64,000 nucleotides of DNA, from the NCBI GenBank assembly GCA_018661705.1, contig JABJHR010000011.1, positions 1 through 64,000 on the forward strand, in the 5' to 3' direction. The DNA comes from Candidatus Woesearchaeota archaeon. GTDB lineage: Archaea; Nanobdellota; Nanobdellia; Woesearchaeales; DSVV01. Below, one piece after another: positions 50,802-59,363 of this stretch. Position numbers and translations under genes: made by a program. Numbering within the stretch: the first letter of the stretch is position 1; the number at the start of each line of letters is the position of its first letter. The notes beneath the pieces are model-generated. The model was not told the DNA's origin. It saw nothing but the letters and a program-made list of their open reading frames with translations, and searched no databases.

Positions 50802-51032
50802 TTAAAGGGTGCTACTCCCACAAGTGCCACAACTTGTTTCTTTTGTTAAAAACTCTTCTTCATCTTCAATTCCTTCAAATGCAACACCACAAGAATGACA
50901 GAAACTATCTTCTTTATGAACTTCTGCACCACATTCACATAAAAAAGAATCAGACTGGAGAACATCAACGCCACAATTACGACAAAAACGATCTCCTTTT
51001 TTGGGAATATCATTACAAGCACATTTTAACAC
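50802..51032 (-). CDS. Small double zinc-ribbon protein
   Basis: The 76-residue protein has paired CxxC-type knuckles: CAC...CRNCG, then CECG...CHSCG, and a final CGTCG. The layout is a tandem zinc ribbon without other domains, as in many archaeal adaptors. The start is a GTG with GAGGTGG eight bases before. It lies upstream of nth on the same strand. Its function is unknown. Confidence 0.75.
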   Translation of the reverse strand: MLKCACNDIPKKGDRFCRNCGVDVLQSDSFLCECGAEVHKEDSFCHSCGVAFEGIEDEEEFLTKETSCGTCGSSTL

Positions 51033-51163
51033 TCTTCCACCTCAGTTTTTTGTACGAAAAAATATAATAAACAAATAACAAATTTGTGATATCTATGTTG
51101 TTTAAATAGTTTTTTAATTTCCGATTCTATTCTCGAGGGACAAAAAAGGTATTGAAAAAAAAG

Positions 51164-51322
51164 TAATAAGTTTTAAGTTTGAAGTGGGTGATAAGTAATT
51201 TCGTTATTGATTGTTAGTTCTTGGTTATTGGTGTAGCAACAAACTAATAACTAAAGACCAAAAACTAAGAACTAATTAACTACAAACCCACTTCTTACTT
51301 CCAACTTAGAACTACTTATTAA
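51164..51322. repeat. Long imperfect palindrome (copy 6, diverged)
   Basis: Outer arms TAATAAGTTTTAAGTTTGAA and GAAGTGGGT oppose ACCCACTTC and TTCCAACTTAGAACTACTTA. Inner words TTAGTTCTTGGTTATTGG oppose AACTAATAACTAAAGACC. It lies just after the stop of the small basic gene 51342-51554 and could terminate it. Confidence 0.6.
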
Positions 51323-51341
51323 AATAATTAAAAAAAAGAAA

Positions 51342-51554
51342 TTAATTTTCAACTTTAATTCTGATCTTCTGTGCTTTTGATTCTGGACTTTTTAAATTTT
51401 CAAGAGTATAATTCTTTAAACCATGTTTTTTTGCATATACATCAGCTGCTGTTTTTGATACAAATGTTTTTGGTCTAATTTCTCTCTTTCTTCCTGAATT
51501 AAAAGTTTTTTTCTTTAATGGTTTATAATGTCCTTTTGCGCATCTTGCTGGCAT
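51342..51554 (-). CDS. Small basic protein, 70 residues
   Basis: From ATG 51554 the product is MPARCAKGHYKPLKKKTFNS and on, ending in LKSPESKAQKIRIKVEN. AAAGGTGATATTT before this ATG favours it over the frame opening at 51584. It is strongly basic, which would suit a nucleic-acid or ribosome binder, but I know no family. It is divergent from the EndoQ gene. Confidence 0.6.
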   Translation of the reverse strand: MPARCAKGHYKPLKKKTFNSGRKREIRPKTFVSKTAADVYAKKHGLKNYTLENLKSPESKAQKIRIKVEN

Positions 51555-51716
51555 AAATATCACCTTTGAAATTTGTTTAATCAAGAAGATTCTGTTGTGG
51601 TTTATAAAGGTTTTTGAAAATAGAGCTATTTGAATATATTAATTTAAAAATTCATTGATGAAAAATAGATCTCAATAACAACTTTTTAATATTAATTTGA
51701 ATCCTAAAAAGGTAAT

Positions 51717-53009
51717 ATGAAAATAATTTCAGACCTACACATGCATTCTAGATACAGCAGAGCTTGTTCTAAAGATTTGTCTATAAAAACATTAGAAAAG
51801 TATGCAAAGATTAAAGGTGTTAATCTTTTAGGAACATCTGATTTTGCACACCCCGAATGGATTAAGGAATTGAAAAGTGAATTAATAGAAGATTCAAGTG
51901 GAGTACTGAAAACTAAGAATGGATTTCCATTTATCTTATCAAATGAGCTTTCTTTAATGTATACTGATCTTGGTAAAGGAAGAAAAGTTCATAATGTAAT
52001 TTTAGCACCTAATTTTGAGGTTGTTGATCAAATAACTGATGAATTAAAAAAAAGAGGAAGAATTGATTATGATGGCAGACCTATTTTTAAGATTCCCTGC
52101 CCAGAATTTGTAGAAATGTTACATTCTATTAGCAAAGATATTGAAATCATACCTGCACATATTTGGACACCTTGGTTTGGAATGTTTGGAATGAGCTCTG
52201 GATTTAACAGCCTAAAAGATGCATTTCAAGAGAAAGTTAAATCAATACACGCAATTGAAACTGGTTTATCTTCAGACCCTGTAATGAACTGGCGAATAAA
52301 AGAATTAGATAAGATTTCTCTTCTTTCGTTCTCAGACAGTCATAGTTATTGGCCTTGGAGATTAGGTAGAGAAGCAACTGTTTTTGATTTTAAACATGTA
52401 AAAGAACAACCAGATCTTGCAAAATTAAAGTATAAGGATATTCTCAAAGCAATCAGAACTAGAAAGGGTTTACATGGAACAATTGAAGTTGATCCAAATT
52501 ATGGAAAATATCATGTTGATGGACACAGAAATTGTGGAATAATGATGGAACCAAAAGACACTGCAAAACATAAAGGAATTTGTCCAAAATGTGGAAAGCC
52601 TTTAACAATTGGTGTTCTTTATCGTGTTGAAGAATTAGCAGATCCTAAAAGACCAGAAAATTATTCACCTCAGCCAGGAAAACAAGAAAATGTCAAGGAT
52701 TTCAAAACATTAATCCCGTTATCAGAAATATTATCAGCGGTTTTAAAAAGAGGAGTTGCAACTAAAACCGTATTTGAAGAATTTTATAGAATAATTAAAG
52801 ATAGGAATGAATATGATATCCTACTTAAAGTTCCAAAAAGAGAATTACTTAAACTAACTTCTGAGAAAATTGCTAATGCCATCATAAAAAATAGAGAAGC
52901 AAAACTAAAAGTAATGCCTGGATACGATGGAGTATATGGCAAACTAATTTTAGATGAACAAGAATATATTAAGCAAAAAAAAGAATTAGCTAATTCTGCA
53001 AGACCATAA
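51717..53009 (+). CDS. Endonuclease Q (PHP-domain DNA repair nuclease)
   Basis: EndoQ, first described in Pyrococcus and Thermococcus, cuts 5' of deaminated bases (uracil, hypoxanthine) and abasic sites. The 430-residue protein has the PHP metal sites ISDLHMHSRYSRACSKD (4-20), LGTSDFAHPEW, IIPAHIWTPWFGMFG and SFSDSHSYWPWRLGREATVFD. These are the hallmarks of the TIGR00375/EndoQ family. A zinc-finger region (HRNCGIMME and ICPKCGKP, about 260-296) and a C-terminal HhH-like part follow. The deaminated-base repair role fits with the EndoV-like and endonuclease III genes nearby. Confidence 0.88.
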   Translation: MKIISDLHMHSRYSRACSKDLSIKTLEKYAKIKGVNLLGTSDFAHPEWIKELKSELIEDSSGVLKTKNGFPFILSNELSLMYTDLGKGRKVHNVILAPNFEVVDQITDELKKRGRIDYDGRPIFKIPCPEFVEMLHSISKDIEIIPAHIWTPWFGMFGMSSGFNSLKDAFQEKVKSIHAIETGLSSDPVMNWRIKELDKISLLSFSDSHSYWPWRLGREATVFDFKHVKEQPDLAKLKYKDILKAIRTRKGLHGTIEVDPNYGKYHVDGHRNCGIMMEPKDTAKHKGICPKCGKPLTIGVLYRVEELADPKRPENYSPQPGKQENVKDFKTLIPLSEILSAVLKRGVATKTVFEEFYRIIKDRNEYDILLKVPKRELLKLTSEKIANAIIKNREAKLKVMPGYDGVYGKLILDEQEYIKQKKELANSARP

Positions 53010-53183
53010 CAAAAAAGTTAGGGAGAGTTTTAAAACCCAATATAACCTTTTAGTTCTCACTCCGCAATCCTTAAAAGCAAAAGATTTATATATATCAAGA
53101 ATTTGCCTATTAGTAATAATTAAGTATAAAATTGATAAATGTCGAATGTAATTACTTGATAGTTATGGTGGGAGGCGTAAAAA

Positions 53184-53588
53184 ATGGTGAAGCGAATTTT
53201 TGAAAAGTTTAAAAGATCCTTTGGAACAGATGAACCTGACATTGATGAAGTTGAAGATGAATATGTGGAATTAGATGTTCTTGGTGGTAGTGAAGATAAA
53301 AAAGGCACAGCAAAAGTAATTGTTAGACCGTTTGTAATTAATGATTTTTCAGATATAAAATTAGTTCTTGACTCATTAAGAATTGGAAATACAGTGGGTT
53401 TGATTAATATTAAACCACTAAAAAACAAAGACTTAGTTGAGCTAAAAAGAGCAATTAACAAACTAAAAAAGACATGTGATGCAGTTGGTGGAGATATTGC
53501 TGGATTCGGCGATGATTATTTAGTTGTAACACCAAGTTTTGCAAGTATCTATAGAACAAAAGATACTGAAAACATTGATGCAGAATAA
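53184..53588 (+). CDS. sepF: SepF-like cell division protein
   Basis: Archaeal SepF (DUF552) anchors FtsZ to the membrane. The 134-residue protein has the amphipathic N-terminal helix (MVKRIFEKFKRSF) that inserts in membrane, an acidic linker (DEPDIDEVEDEYVELD), and the SepF core (AKVIVRPFVINDFSDIKLVLDSLRIGNTVGLINIKPL and FGDDYLVVTPSFASIY). GGGAGGCGTAAAAA precedes the ATG; the TATA box ATTTATATATA is near 53085. FtsZ is encoded 35 kb away in the same window. Confidence 0.93.
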   Translation: MVKRIFEKFKRSFGTDEPDIDEVEDEYVELDVLGGSEDKKGTAKVIVRPFVINDFSDIKLVLDSLRIGNTVGLINIKPLKNKDLVELKRAINKLKKTCDAVGGDIAGFGDDYLVVTPSFASIYRTKDTENIDAE

Positions 53589-53690
53589 GTTTTTTTATTT
53601 CTTTACTATTTCTTTTTGATTATTATTTTGTTTAGAAAAAATAAGTCTTAGTGAAAAATAACAAAATTATAACTTAAATGGGATGGAAAT

Positions 53691-53725
53691 CATAGTGAAA
53701 AAAGAAGCATCCGCAATTGTTTATG
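53691..53725 (+). repeat. Short repeat module preceding three-way-junction copy C
   Basis: It shares AGTGA-AAAAGA-GCATCCGC and AATTGTT with 19577-19612 and lies 27 bases before element C. A shorter start of the same kind, CTTAGTGAAAAATAA, occurs at about 53647. Confidence 0.45.
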
Positions 53726-53751
53726 AAAAACAATATACTTTCTTTTAATAC

Positions 53752-53840
53752 AAAAAACAATCATGGCCAGGCGAAGTGAAACCGAGTAGGACTTTTGAAT
53801 GAAATGAAAAAGTCCGTCTGTGCCAAGGTTGTTGTTTTTT
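53752..53840 (+). ncRNA. Three-way-junction element, copy C
   Basis: Basal stem AAAAAACAA/TTGTTTTTT with GGC/GCC, AAGG bulge. P2 is short (GT/AC around GAA), linker GAGTA. P3 is GGACTTTT (53789-53796) with AAAAGTCC (53808-53815), loop GAATGAAATGA, then GTCTG. From GAAACCGAGTAG to GTCTGTGCC it is nearly the same as copy B except for P3, which differs but still pairs. Confidence 0.65.
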
Positions 53841-53985
53841 GCTTCTTCATAAACGTCATATAAATACTACCACTGCCACCAAAATATTTATATATCAAGA
53901 CTGCATTATACCTATTAAACAAATCAATATAGGCTAAATCTATACATTGGTTTAATAGTTGTATTATTGAACAAAGGTGAAATAA

Positions 53986-55902
53986 ATGATTGAAATAACA
54001 TTTCCTGATGGAACTAAAAAAAAGTATGAGAAAGGAATTAAAATAAGTGAAATTCTAAAAGGATTACCAGAATTTGTACAACAAGAAGCATTAGCTGCTA
54101 AAGTAGATGATAAATTAGTTGATTTAACAGCAGAAATAGATAGAAATGCAACTTTGCAAATTTTAACATTTAGAGATCCAGAAGGTGTTGAGATATTTAG
54201 ACATAGTTCTGCACATTTAATGGCAGAAGCTGTCACAGAACTTTATCCTTATGCTAAACTTACAATTGGCCCAGTTGTTGATGAAGGATTTTATTATGAT
54301 ATTGATCATGAACCTTTTACTCCTGAAAATATTATTGAAATAGAAAAAAAAATGAAGGAGATTATTAATAGAAAAACTCCAATAATCAGAAAAGAAATCA
54401 CAAAGAAAGAAGCATTAGAATTATTCAAAGACAATGAATACAAATTAGAAATGATTAATGAATTAGGAGATACAGAAGAAGTAATTTCTGTTTATGAACA
54501 AGGTAAATTTGCCGATCTCTGTAGAGGACCACATGTCCCACACACAGGAAAAATTAAATCTTTCAAATTAACAAAAATTGCAGGAGCTTATTGGAGAGCA
54601 GATGCAAAAAATAAACAACTTCAAAGAATTTATGGAATTAGTTTTAGAGATAAAAAAGATCTAAAACAATATTTGCATGTGTTAGAAGAAGCTAAAAAAC
54701 GAGATCATAGAGAACTAGGGAAGAAATTAGAGTTATTTAGTTTTCATGATCATGGAAAAGGTTTGCCATTCTTTCATCCAAAAGGCATGATAATTTGGAA
54801 TGAATTATTAGATTTTTGGAGAGAAGAACATAAAAAGGGAGGATATGTTGAAATAAAAACACCATTAATTCTTAACAAAAGCTTATGGGAAAAATCAGGA
54901 CATTGGGCACATTACAAAGACGATATGTATACATTAAAAGTTGATGAAGATGATTATGCAATAAAACCAATGAATTGCCCTGGAGGAATGTTAATTTACA
55001 AAGAAAAACTCCATAGTTATAGAGAGCTCCCATTAAGAGCAGGTGAAATTGGTTTAGTGCACAGACACGAATTAAGTGGTGTCCTAACAGGATTATTTAG
55101 AGTAAGAGCATTTCATCAAGATGATGCACATATTTTTATGACAAAATCTCAAATTAAAGATGAGGTTTTAGGAGTATTGAGTTTAGCAGAAAGATTTTAC
55201 AAAACTTTTGGACTTGATTTTAATCTTGAATTAAGTACAAGGCCAGAAGGATCCATTGGAACAGATGAACAATGGGAATTTGCAACAAATGGATTAAAAA
55301 ATGCATTAGATGGCACAGGAAAAGAATATAAAATTAATGAAGGAGACGGTGCATTTTACGGACCAAAAATTGATCTACATATTAAAGATGCCTTAGGAAG
55401 AACATGGCAATGTGGAACAATACAATTAGACATGTCTTTGCCAGAAAGATTTGATCTTACATATGAAGGCCAAGACGGACAAAAACATAGAGTTGTAATG
55501 ATTCATAGAGTTATCTACGGTAGCTTAGAAAGATTTTTGGGAGTAATTGTTGAACATTTTGCAGGAAAATTTCCATTATGGTTAGCACCAACACAAGTTA
55601 GAATCTTAACCGTATCTGAAAAGTTTAACGAATATGGTGCAAAAGTAGAAAAAATGTTTGAAGAAGCCGGAATAAGAGCAGAGATTGATAATAGAACAGA
55701 ATCAATTCCTAAAAAAGTTAGGGATGCACAGATTCAATACATTCCTTTAATCTTAACAGTAGGAGAAAAAGAAGAAACAAATAATACAGTTGCTGTACGA
55801 ACATTGAAGGGAGAAGTTAAGTTTGGCGTTAATACAGAAGAGTTTATTCAAAAAGTTAAAGAAAATATTAAGAAAAGAGAACTTGAGTTTAAACTTGAAT
55901 AA
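53986..55902 (+). CDS. thrS: Threonyl-tRNA synthetase, bacterial/eukaryal type
   Basis: The 638-residue enzyme charges tRNA-Thr. Its domain order is the bacterial one: TGS (1-60), the N2 editing domain with HxxxH (H73SSAH77), the class II catalytic core with zinc ligands in NCPGGMLIY and HRHELSG, YGSLERFLGVIVEHFAGKFPLW, and the anticodon-binding domain ending at 630. Many archaea instead have a ThrRS with a D-aminoacyl-deacylase-like editing domain, so this is the bacterial form and suggests transfer in this lineage. AGGTGAAATAA sets the start. It converges with the small membrane protein gene at 5 bases. Confidence 0.96.
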   Translation: MIEITFPDGTKKKYEKGIKISEILKGLPEFVQQEALAAKVDDKLVDLTAEIDRNATLQILTFRDPEGVEIFRHSSAHLMAEAVTELYPYAKLTIGPVVDEGFYYDIDHEPFTPENIIEIEKKMKEIINRKTPIIRKEITKKEALELFKDNEYKLEMINELGDTEEVISVYEQGKFADLCRGPHVPHTGKIKSFKLTKIAGAYWRADAKNKQLQRIYGISFRDKKDLKQYLHVLEEAKKRDHRELGKKLELFSFHDHGKGLPFFHPKGMIIWNELLDFWREEHKKGGYVEIKTPLILNKSLWEKSGHWAHYKDDMYTLKVDEDDYAIKPMNCPGGMLIYKEKLHSYRELPLRAGEIGLVHRHELSGVLTGLFRVRAFHQDDAHIFMTKSQIKDEVLGVLSLAERFYKTFGLDFNLELSTRPEGSIGTDEQWEFATNGLKNALDGTGKEYKINEGDGAFYGPKIDLHIKDALGRTWQCGTIQLDMSLPERFDLTYEGQDGQKHRVVMIHRVIYGSLERFLGVIVEHFAGKFPLWLAPTQVRILTVSEKFNEYGAKVEKMFEEAGIRAEIDNRTESIPKKVRDAQIQYIPLILTVGEKEETNNTVAVRTLKGEVKFGVNTEEFIQKVKENIKKRELEFKLE

Positions 55903-55907
55903 TTTTT

Positions 55908-56504
55908 TTATTCTTCTTCTTTTTTTGCTTCTCCAAAAATAAGTATTTTAATACCATAAGCAATTCGAAGAACAAATTCTAAAGCAATGATAAAAGCAAG
56001 ATAATAAACTAATAGATTTATGTTTGCAGGTAATTGTTTTAACACATCTAATGAACTTGTAATAGTAAAAAAAGAAACATCTACTAAAAATATACCTAAT
56101 AATGCAAATGGTAACATCTTAGCAAGATCTTTTGATAAATCTTCTTTATAGTATGCAGTAGCTCTTACAACAGCAACAACTGCAACTGAAACTAACAATA
56201 TCTCTTGGATTGATGAGTTCTTTGATAAGAAAGACAATAATCCTGTTAATATTGCAAACCAAAAGAATGCAAAAAGAGGAAATAATAATATATATTCTAC
56301 TAGATAAAAGAAAATACCAAATGTTTTTCTAATAATTGGATGAGAAGATTTATTATATTGTTTTAAATTTAATTCAAAAACATCCTTCTTTGCAATAAAA
56401 CGATAAAACTTGAAGATAAAAATAGAATACACTACCATCCCTAAAACAAATATAACTAATGGTTTTAATATTAAATATGCTTGGGTAGGATCAATTTCAA
56501 ACAT
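55908..56504 (-). CDS. Membrane protein of unknown function
   Basis: The 198-residue protein has about five hydrophobic helices (for example YLILKPLVIFVLGMVVYSIFIF, VEYILLFPLFAFFWFAILTGLLSFL and LLVYYLAFIIALEFVLRIAYGI) and a lysine/glutamate C-terminal tail. No family is recognised. The N-terminus is probably outside, with few charged loops. It follows the radical SAM gene on the same strand, 55 bases after that gene's stop, and is convergent with thrS. Confidence 0.7.
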   Translation of the reverse strand: MFEIDPTQAYLILKPLVIFVLGMVVYSIFIFKFYRFIAKKDVFELNLKQYNKSSHPIIRKTFGIFFYLVEYILLFPLFAFFWFAILTGLLSFLSKNSSIQEILLVSVAVVAVVRATAYYKEDLSKDLAKMLPFALLGIFLVDVSFFTITSSLDVLKQLPANINLLVYYLAFIIALEFVLRIAYGIKILIFGEAKKEEE

Positions 56505-56559
56505 CTTACTAATTTTCTTGTTTGTTATATTTATATATTTTTCTACAACAGTTGAAGAA

Positions 56560-57909
56560 TTAGGCTGCCTTGATCCTTATTCTTCCTTCTAAAGCAACTT
56601 CATAATCAGCTTCAACATCAATAAGTGCACATCTCATCTCTGATTCGAGATATCTAACCTGTTCTTCTAATTCTAATCCATCTTCAAATGGAAGTACCAT
56701 TTTAGCTTCATCATGTAATTGTTTTAATTCTGTATTTTTAATTGGAACATATCTTGAAATAATAACTTTATCTTTAGGCCTTAATGACCCCTTATCTTTT
56801 CTCATTACATTAACTAAAAAGTCCCTTGTTTCTTTTAACGCATCCCAACTTGAATGAAATTTCCCTTGTTCACTATAAAATCCTTTTCCTGTTGAACCAA
56901 CCTGAACAATTGCTTTAACTTTAGGAAACCCTGCCTGTTGTAATTTAATAATTGCATTAACTTTTTTTTCAGTCAGAATTGGTTTTCCTATGAACCTAGA
57001 AGTCTCATTATGAGCCGTCTCAATACCAATCAAAATTCTGTTTAAACCAGACAAATATAATTCTCTTAAATATTTTTGATCAGCTGCATTTACAGTTTGT
57101 GTTCCCACAAAACCATACATTTTTATAATTTCTGGAAAATGTTGATAAAATAATTTAATAATTTGAATTGGGTCTGGAATATGTAATCTGTTTTTTCTAA
57201 AATGGTAATTGTATAATAAATCAGATGCATTTGCAAATGCTTCAGACATTTTATCTAAATGATTGCCATGATATTTTTCAACAATTTTTCTTGCTCTTTT
57301 TAATTTTTCATCTATTTGGTCTAAACTAAAAAAATTTACACCCTTGCCTGGTTCAGGACAATAACGACACTTTCCAAAACAACCTTCAGAAACTGTAACG
57401 GCAGTCATTGTATCATTGTATTCAGGAATTATTTGTGTTTCATTAAAGAATCTACCAAATTCACCAAATCTTGCAAGAACTTGATCTGCCCTCCAATCAA
57501 ATAAGTCTTTAGTATCACCATAATAAAAATCTAAATCTGAAATAATATTGTATGTTTGATCAAGTTCAGATTTTAGTAATTCATTTCCTAGTTGAGGCTC
57601 TTCATCTAAAGAGATATCTTTAGAAGGCCCTTTAAAATTCCCATAACCATTATTTCTTTCTAATACTATTGTTAATTCTTCATCTTTTCTCTCTTCAATT
57701 GACTTAACTAATCCAGTTAAACCTAGAATAACTTTCTTTCCTGTCCCAGTCATTAACCAATAATCCGGATCACGATCTCTTTCCCACCCATGAACTAAAC
57801 AAAGCTCTGCAAGCTTTCCTTGATATTTTCCAACAGCAACAATTTCATGAGGGGGAGTATAACCTCTAAATCCTGTGATTAATTTACTAAAATGATAATT
57901 TTCTAACAT
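56560..57909 (-). CDS. Radical SAM protein of unknown function
   Basis: The 449-residue protein has the radical SAM cluster VSEGCFGKCRYCPEPGKG (about 173-190), C-x3-C-x2-C. It has an unusual 170-residue N-terminal domain and the barrel strands FVGTQTVNAAD, LNRILIGIETAHNETSRFIGKP and KAIVQVGSTGKGFYSEQG. The IGIETAHNETSRFIGK strand resembles B12-type or MiaB-like radical SAM proteins, but no cobalamin or TRAM domain is evident. The reaction is unknown. A TATA-like CTTATATAAACC lies about 25 bases before the ATG, so a short leader is likely. Confidence 0.8.
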   Translation of the reverse strand: MLENYHFSKLITGFRGYTPPHEIVAVGKYQGKLAELCLVHGWERDRDPDYWLMTGTGKKVILGLTGLVKSIEERKDEELTIVLERNNGYGNFKGPSKDISLDEEPQLGNELLKSELDQTYNIISDLDFYYGDTKDLFDWRADQVLARFGEFGRFFNETQIIPEYNDTMTAVTVSEGCFGKCRYCPEPGKGVNFFSLDQIDEKLKRARKIVEKYHGNHLDKMSEAFANASDLLYNYHFRKNRLHIPDPIQIIKLFYQHFPEIIKMYGFVGTQTVNAADQKYLRELYLSGLNRILIGIETAHNETSRFIGKPILTEKKVNAIIKLQQAGFPKVKAIVQVGSTGKGFYSEQGKFHSSWDALKETRDFLVNVMRKDKGSLRPKDKVIISRYVPIKNTELKQLHDEAKMVLPFEDGLELEEQVRYLESEMRCALIDVEADYEVALEGRIRIKAA

Positions 57910-57974
57910 CCTCGTTATTCTTAAATCCTGGTTTATATAAGTTCGTGAAACAAATATTCTGATGGGAATAATTG

Positions 57975-58168
57975 TTTAGTTAGTAGTTTTAAGTTGGAAG
58001 CAAGAAGTAAAAGGTTCTGCGTTTTGAGTTTTGGGTAATGGGTTGGTTCTGAGTAAATCAGTAATGAGATTTAGTTATGGGTTAATTAGTATTGAGAAAA
58101 CACAGCTAAACTCATAACTACTTACAAATAACCCACTCAAAACTCAAGACTCATTACTCAAAACTAAT
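57975..58168. repeat. Long imperfect palindrome (copy 7) in a divergent region
   Basis: This copy is nearly the same as 5240-5396 across the loop and both arms (shared GGTTCTGAGTAAATCAGTAA, then TTAATTAGTATTGAGAAAA and CTAAACTCATAACTACT). Unlike most others it lies between two divergent promoters, so it cannot be only a terminator. It ends 17 bases before the palindromic operator of the L7Ae operon. Confidence 0.75.
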
Positions 58169-58184
58169 AATATGATAAGAACAT

Positions 58185-58202
58185 TTTGAAGTAAACTTCA
58201 AA
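58185..58202. promoter_or_regulatory. Palindromic operator candidate of the L7Ae operon
   Basis: TTTGAAGTAAACTTCAAA, identical to 35491-35508, with shared flanks. It starts 45 bases before the TATA box TTTATAAA (58230-58237). The same distance class upstream of two different TATA boxes suggests an activator or regulator that works at a fixed place. Confidence 0.6.
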
Positions 58203-58260
58203 CCTTTACTACATTAAAAGGTAGTAAAGTTTATAAACCACCTACTCATCCAGTACATTA

Positions 58261-58308
58261 ACCTATGATTGATGAAGGTATTATGCAAAGCATATGCCTG
58301 AGTGAGGT
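58261..58308 (+). promoter_or_regulatory. Kink-turn-like motif at the 5' end of the L7Ae mRNA
   Basis: A C-box-like TGATGA (58270-58275) and a D-box-like CTGA (58298-58301) face each other at the base of a hairpin (AGGTA-TATGC-AAA-GCATA-TGCCT). ACCT/AGGT (58261-58264, 58305-58308) closes the outer stem. This is the layout that L7Ae binds in archaeal box C/D RNAs and in its own mRNA leader. With the TATA box at 58230 the transcript should start at about 58257, placing the motif at its very 5' end. Confidence 0.65.
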
Positions 58309-58372
58309 TAAAAGTGATTTCTTTTAATCTCATAATTGATAGAAGTTAAAAAACCATTTGGAGGTTGAATTT

Positions 58373-58705
58373 ATGGCAGAAGAATTAAGCAAGGAAATGG
58401 CTGACAGAGTAATGGAAGCTATTGAAGTAGCTAGATCTACTGGAAAAATTAAGAAAGGAACAAATGAAGCAACAAAAGCAATTGAAAGAGGTACTGCAAA
58501 GCTTGTAGCTTATGCAACCGATATTAACCCACCTGAAATTGCAATGCACTTACCTTTACTTTGTAAAGAAAAAGGAGTGAAATGCTTCAAAGCAGGAACA
58601 AAAGAAGAATTAGGAGCTGCAGCAGGCTTACAAGTAGGTACAGGCGCAGTGGCAATTACAGTTGAAGGCGATGCAAAAAACATCCTAAAAGAATTACTAA
58701 AATAG
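58373..58705 (+). CDS. rpl7ae: Ribosomal protein L7Ae
   Basis: This kink-turn-binding protein is part of the ribosome, box C/D and H/ACA RNPs and RNase P. From ATG 58373 (GGAGGTTG seven bases before) it has 110 residues, with the family stretch GKIKKGTNEATKAIERGTAKLVAYATDINPPEIAMHLPLLCKEK and the LGAAAGLQVGTGAVAITVEGDA C-terminal part. Length is normal for archaeal L7Ae. A kink-turn in its leader suggests self-regulation. It heads the operon L7Ae-S28e-L24e-NDK, a classic archaeal order, with S28e 12 bases after the stop. Confidence 0.97.
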   Translation: MAEELSKEMADRVMEAIEVARSTGKIKKGTNEATKAIERGTAKLVAYATDINPPEIAMHLPLLCKEKGVKCFKAGTKEELGAAAGLQVGTGAVAITVEGDAKNILKELLK

Positions 58706-58717
58706 GGATGTGAAAAA

Positions 58718-59002
58718 ATGGCTGGAAAAAAACTGGGAAAAAAGGAAAAAGAAGAAGAAATTAAAAAAGGCACTGTTAACTTTTCTCAAGCATATCCTGC
58801 AAGTGTTGAAGAAGTTATGGGAAGAACTGGTACAAGAGGAGAAGCAACACAAGTAAGATGTAAAATCCTTGAAGGAAGAGACGCTAACAAAATCATTAGA
58901 CGAAATGTTAAAGGTCCTGTTCAAAAAGGAGATGTTTTAATGCTGAGAGAAACTGAAATTGAAGCTAAACAGCTAACAAAAGCTGGAAGAGGCTCAAAAT
59001 AA
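58718..59002 (+). CDS. rps28e: Ribosomal protein S28e
   Basis: This is a small-subunit protein with an OB-like fold. The core VMGRTGTRGEATQVRCKILEGRDANKIIRRNVKGPVQKGDVLMLRETEIEA (about 33-83) is clear. At 94 residues it is longer than the usual 70 or so: it has an extra N-terminal stretch of Lys/Glu-rich sequence (MAGKKLGKKEKEEEIKKG) before the core. GGGATGTG precedes the ATG. It is in operon with L7Ae. Confidence 0.95.
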   Translation: MAGKKLGKKEKEEEIKKGTVNFSQAYPASVEEVMGRTGTRGEATQVRCKILEGRDANKIIRRNVKGPVQKGDVLMLRETEIEAKQLTKAGRGSK

Positions 59003-59086
59003 AAGTGATATTATTAAGATACAAGTCACAAATAAAAATTAACGAAAATAATTTTTGTGTTGTATCTATTATTGGAGGTAATTATA

Positions 59087-59272
59087 ATGGCAAAGTGTAG
59101 TTTTTGTGGTGAACAAATCTCAAAAGGTACAGGCAAACTGTTTGTTAAAAACGATGGGCGGCAATTAAATTTCTGTTCAATGAAATGTGAGAAAAATACA
59201 TTTAAATTGAAAAGAAAGCCGCATACCACTAGATGGACAAAGACTTTTCACAAGCTAAAAAATAAACAATAA
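59087..59272 (+). CDS. rpl24e: Ribosomal protein L24e
   Basis: This 61-residue zinc-ribbon ribosomal protein has CSFCGEQISKGTGKLFVKNDG with the first CxxC, and FCSMKCEKN with the second CxxxC. The C-terminus is PHTTRWTKTFHKL. The start at 59087 is fixed by GGAGGTAATTATA; the frame opening at 59057 is not used. It is third in the L7Ae operon. Confidence 0.96.
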   Translation: MAKCSFCGEQISKGTGKLFVKNDGRQLNFCSMKCEKNTFKLKRKPHTTRWTKTFHKLKNKQ

Positions 59273-59363
59273 AGCTTAGAAAAGTTCAGAAACATAATTG
59301 AAAAACTAATTAATTAGTAATAAAAAATCAACGATTAAAAAGAAAATCTGTTGAGGTGAAAAA

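Larger units (their letters stand above)
53589..53985. other. sepF/thrS intergenic region with repeat and three-way-junction element
   Basis: After T-rich sequence lie the short module (53691-53725) and three-way-junction copy C (53752-53840). A TATA-like ATATTTATATATC follows at about 53883, roughly 100 bases before thrS, so thrS has its own promoter and leader of about 75 bases with AGGTGAAATAA before the ATG. No gene is seen. Confidence 0.6.

Noticed and set aside
53752-53840. H/ACA guide RNA identity for the junction element
   Set aside because: No ACA box at the right distance after the stem and no clear guide pocket; the conserved junction and bulge are not those of H/ACA RNAs.
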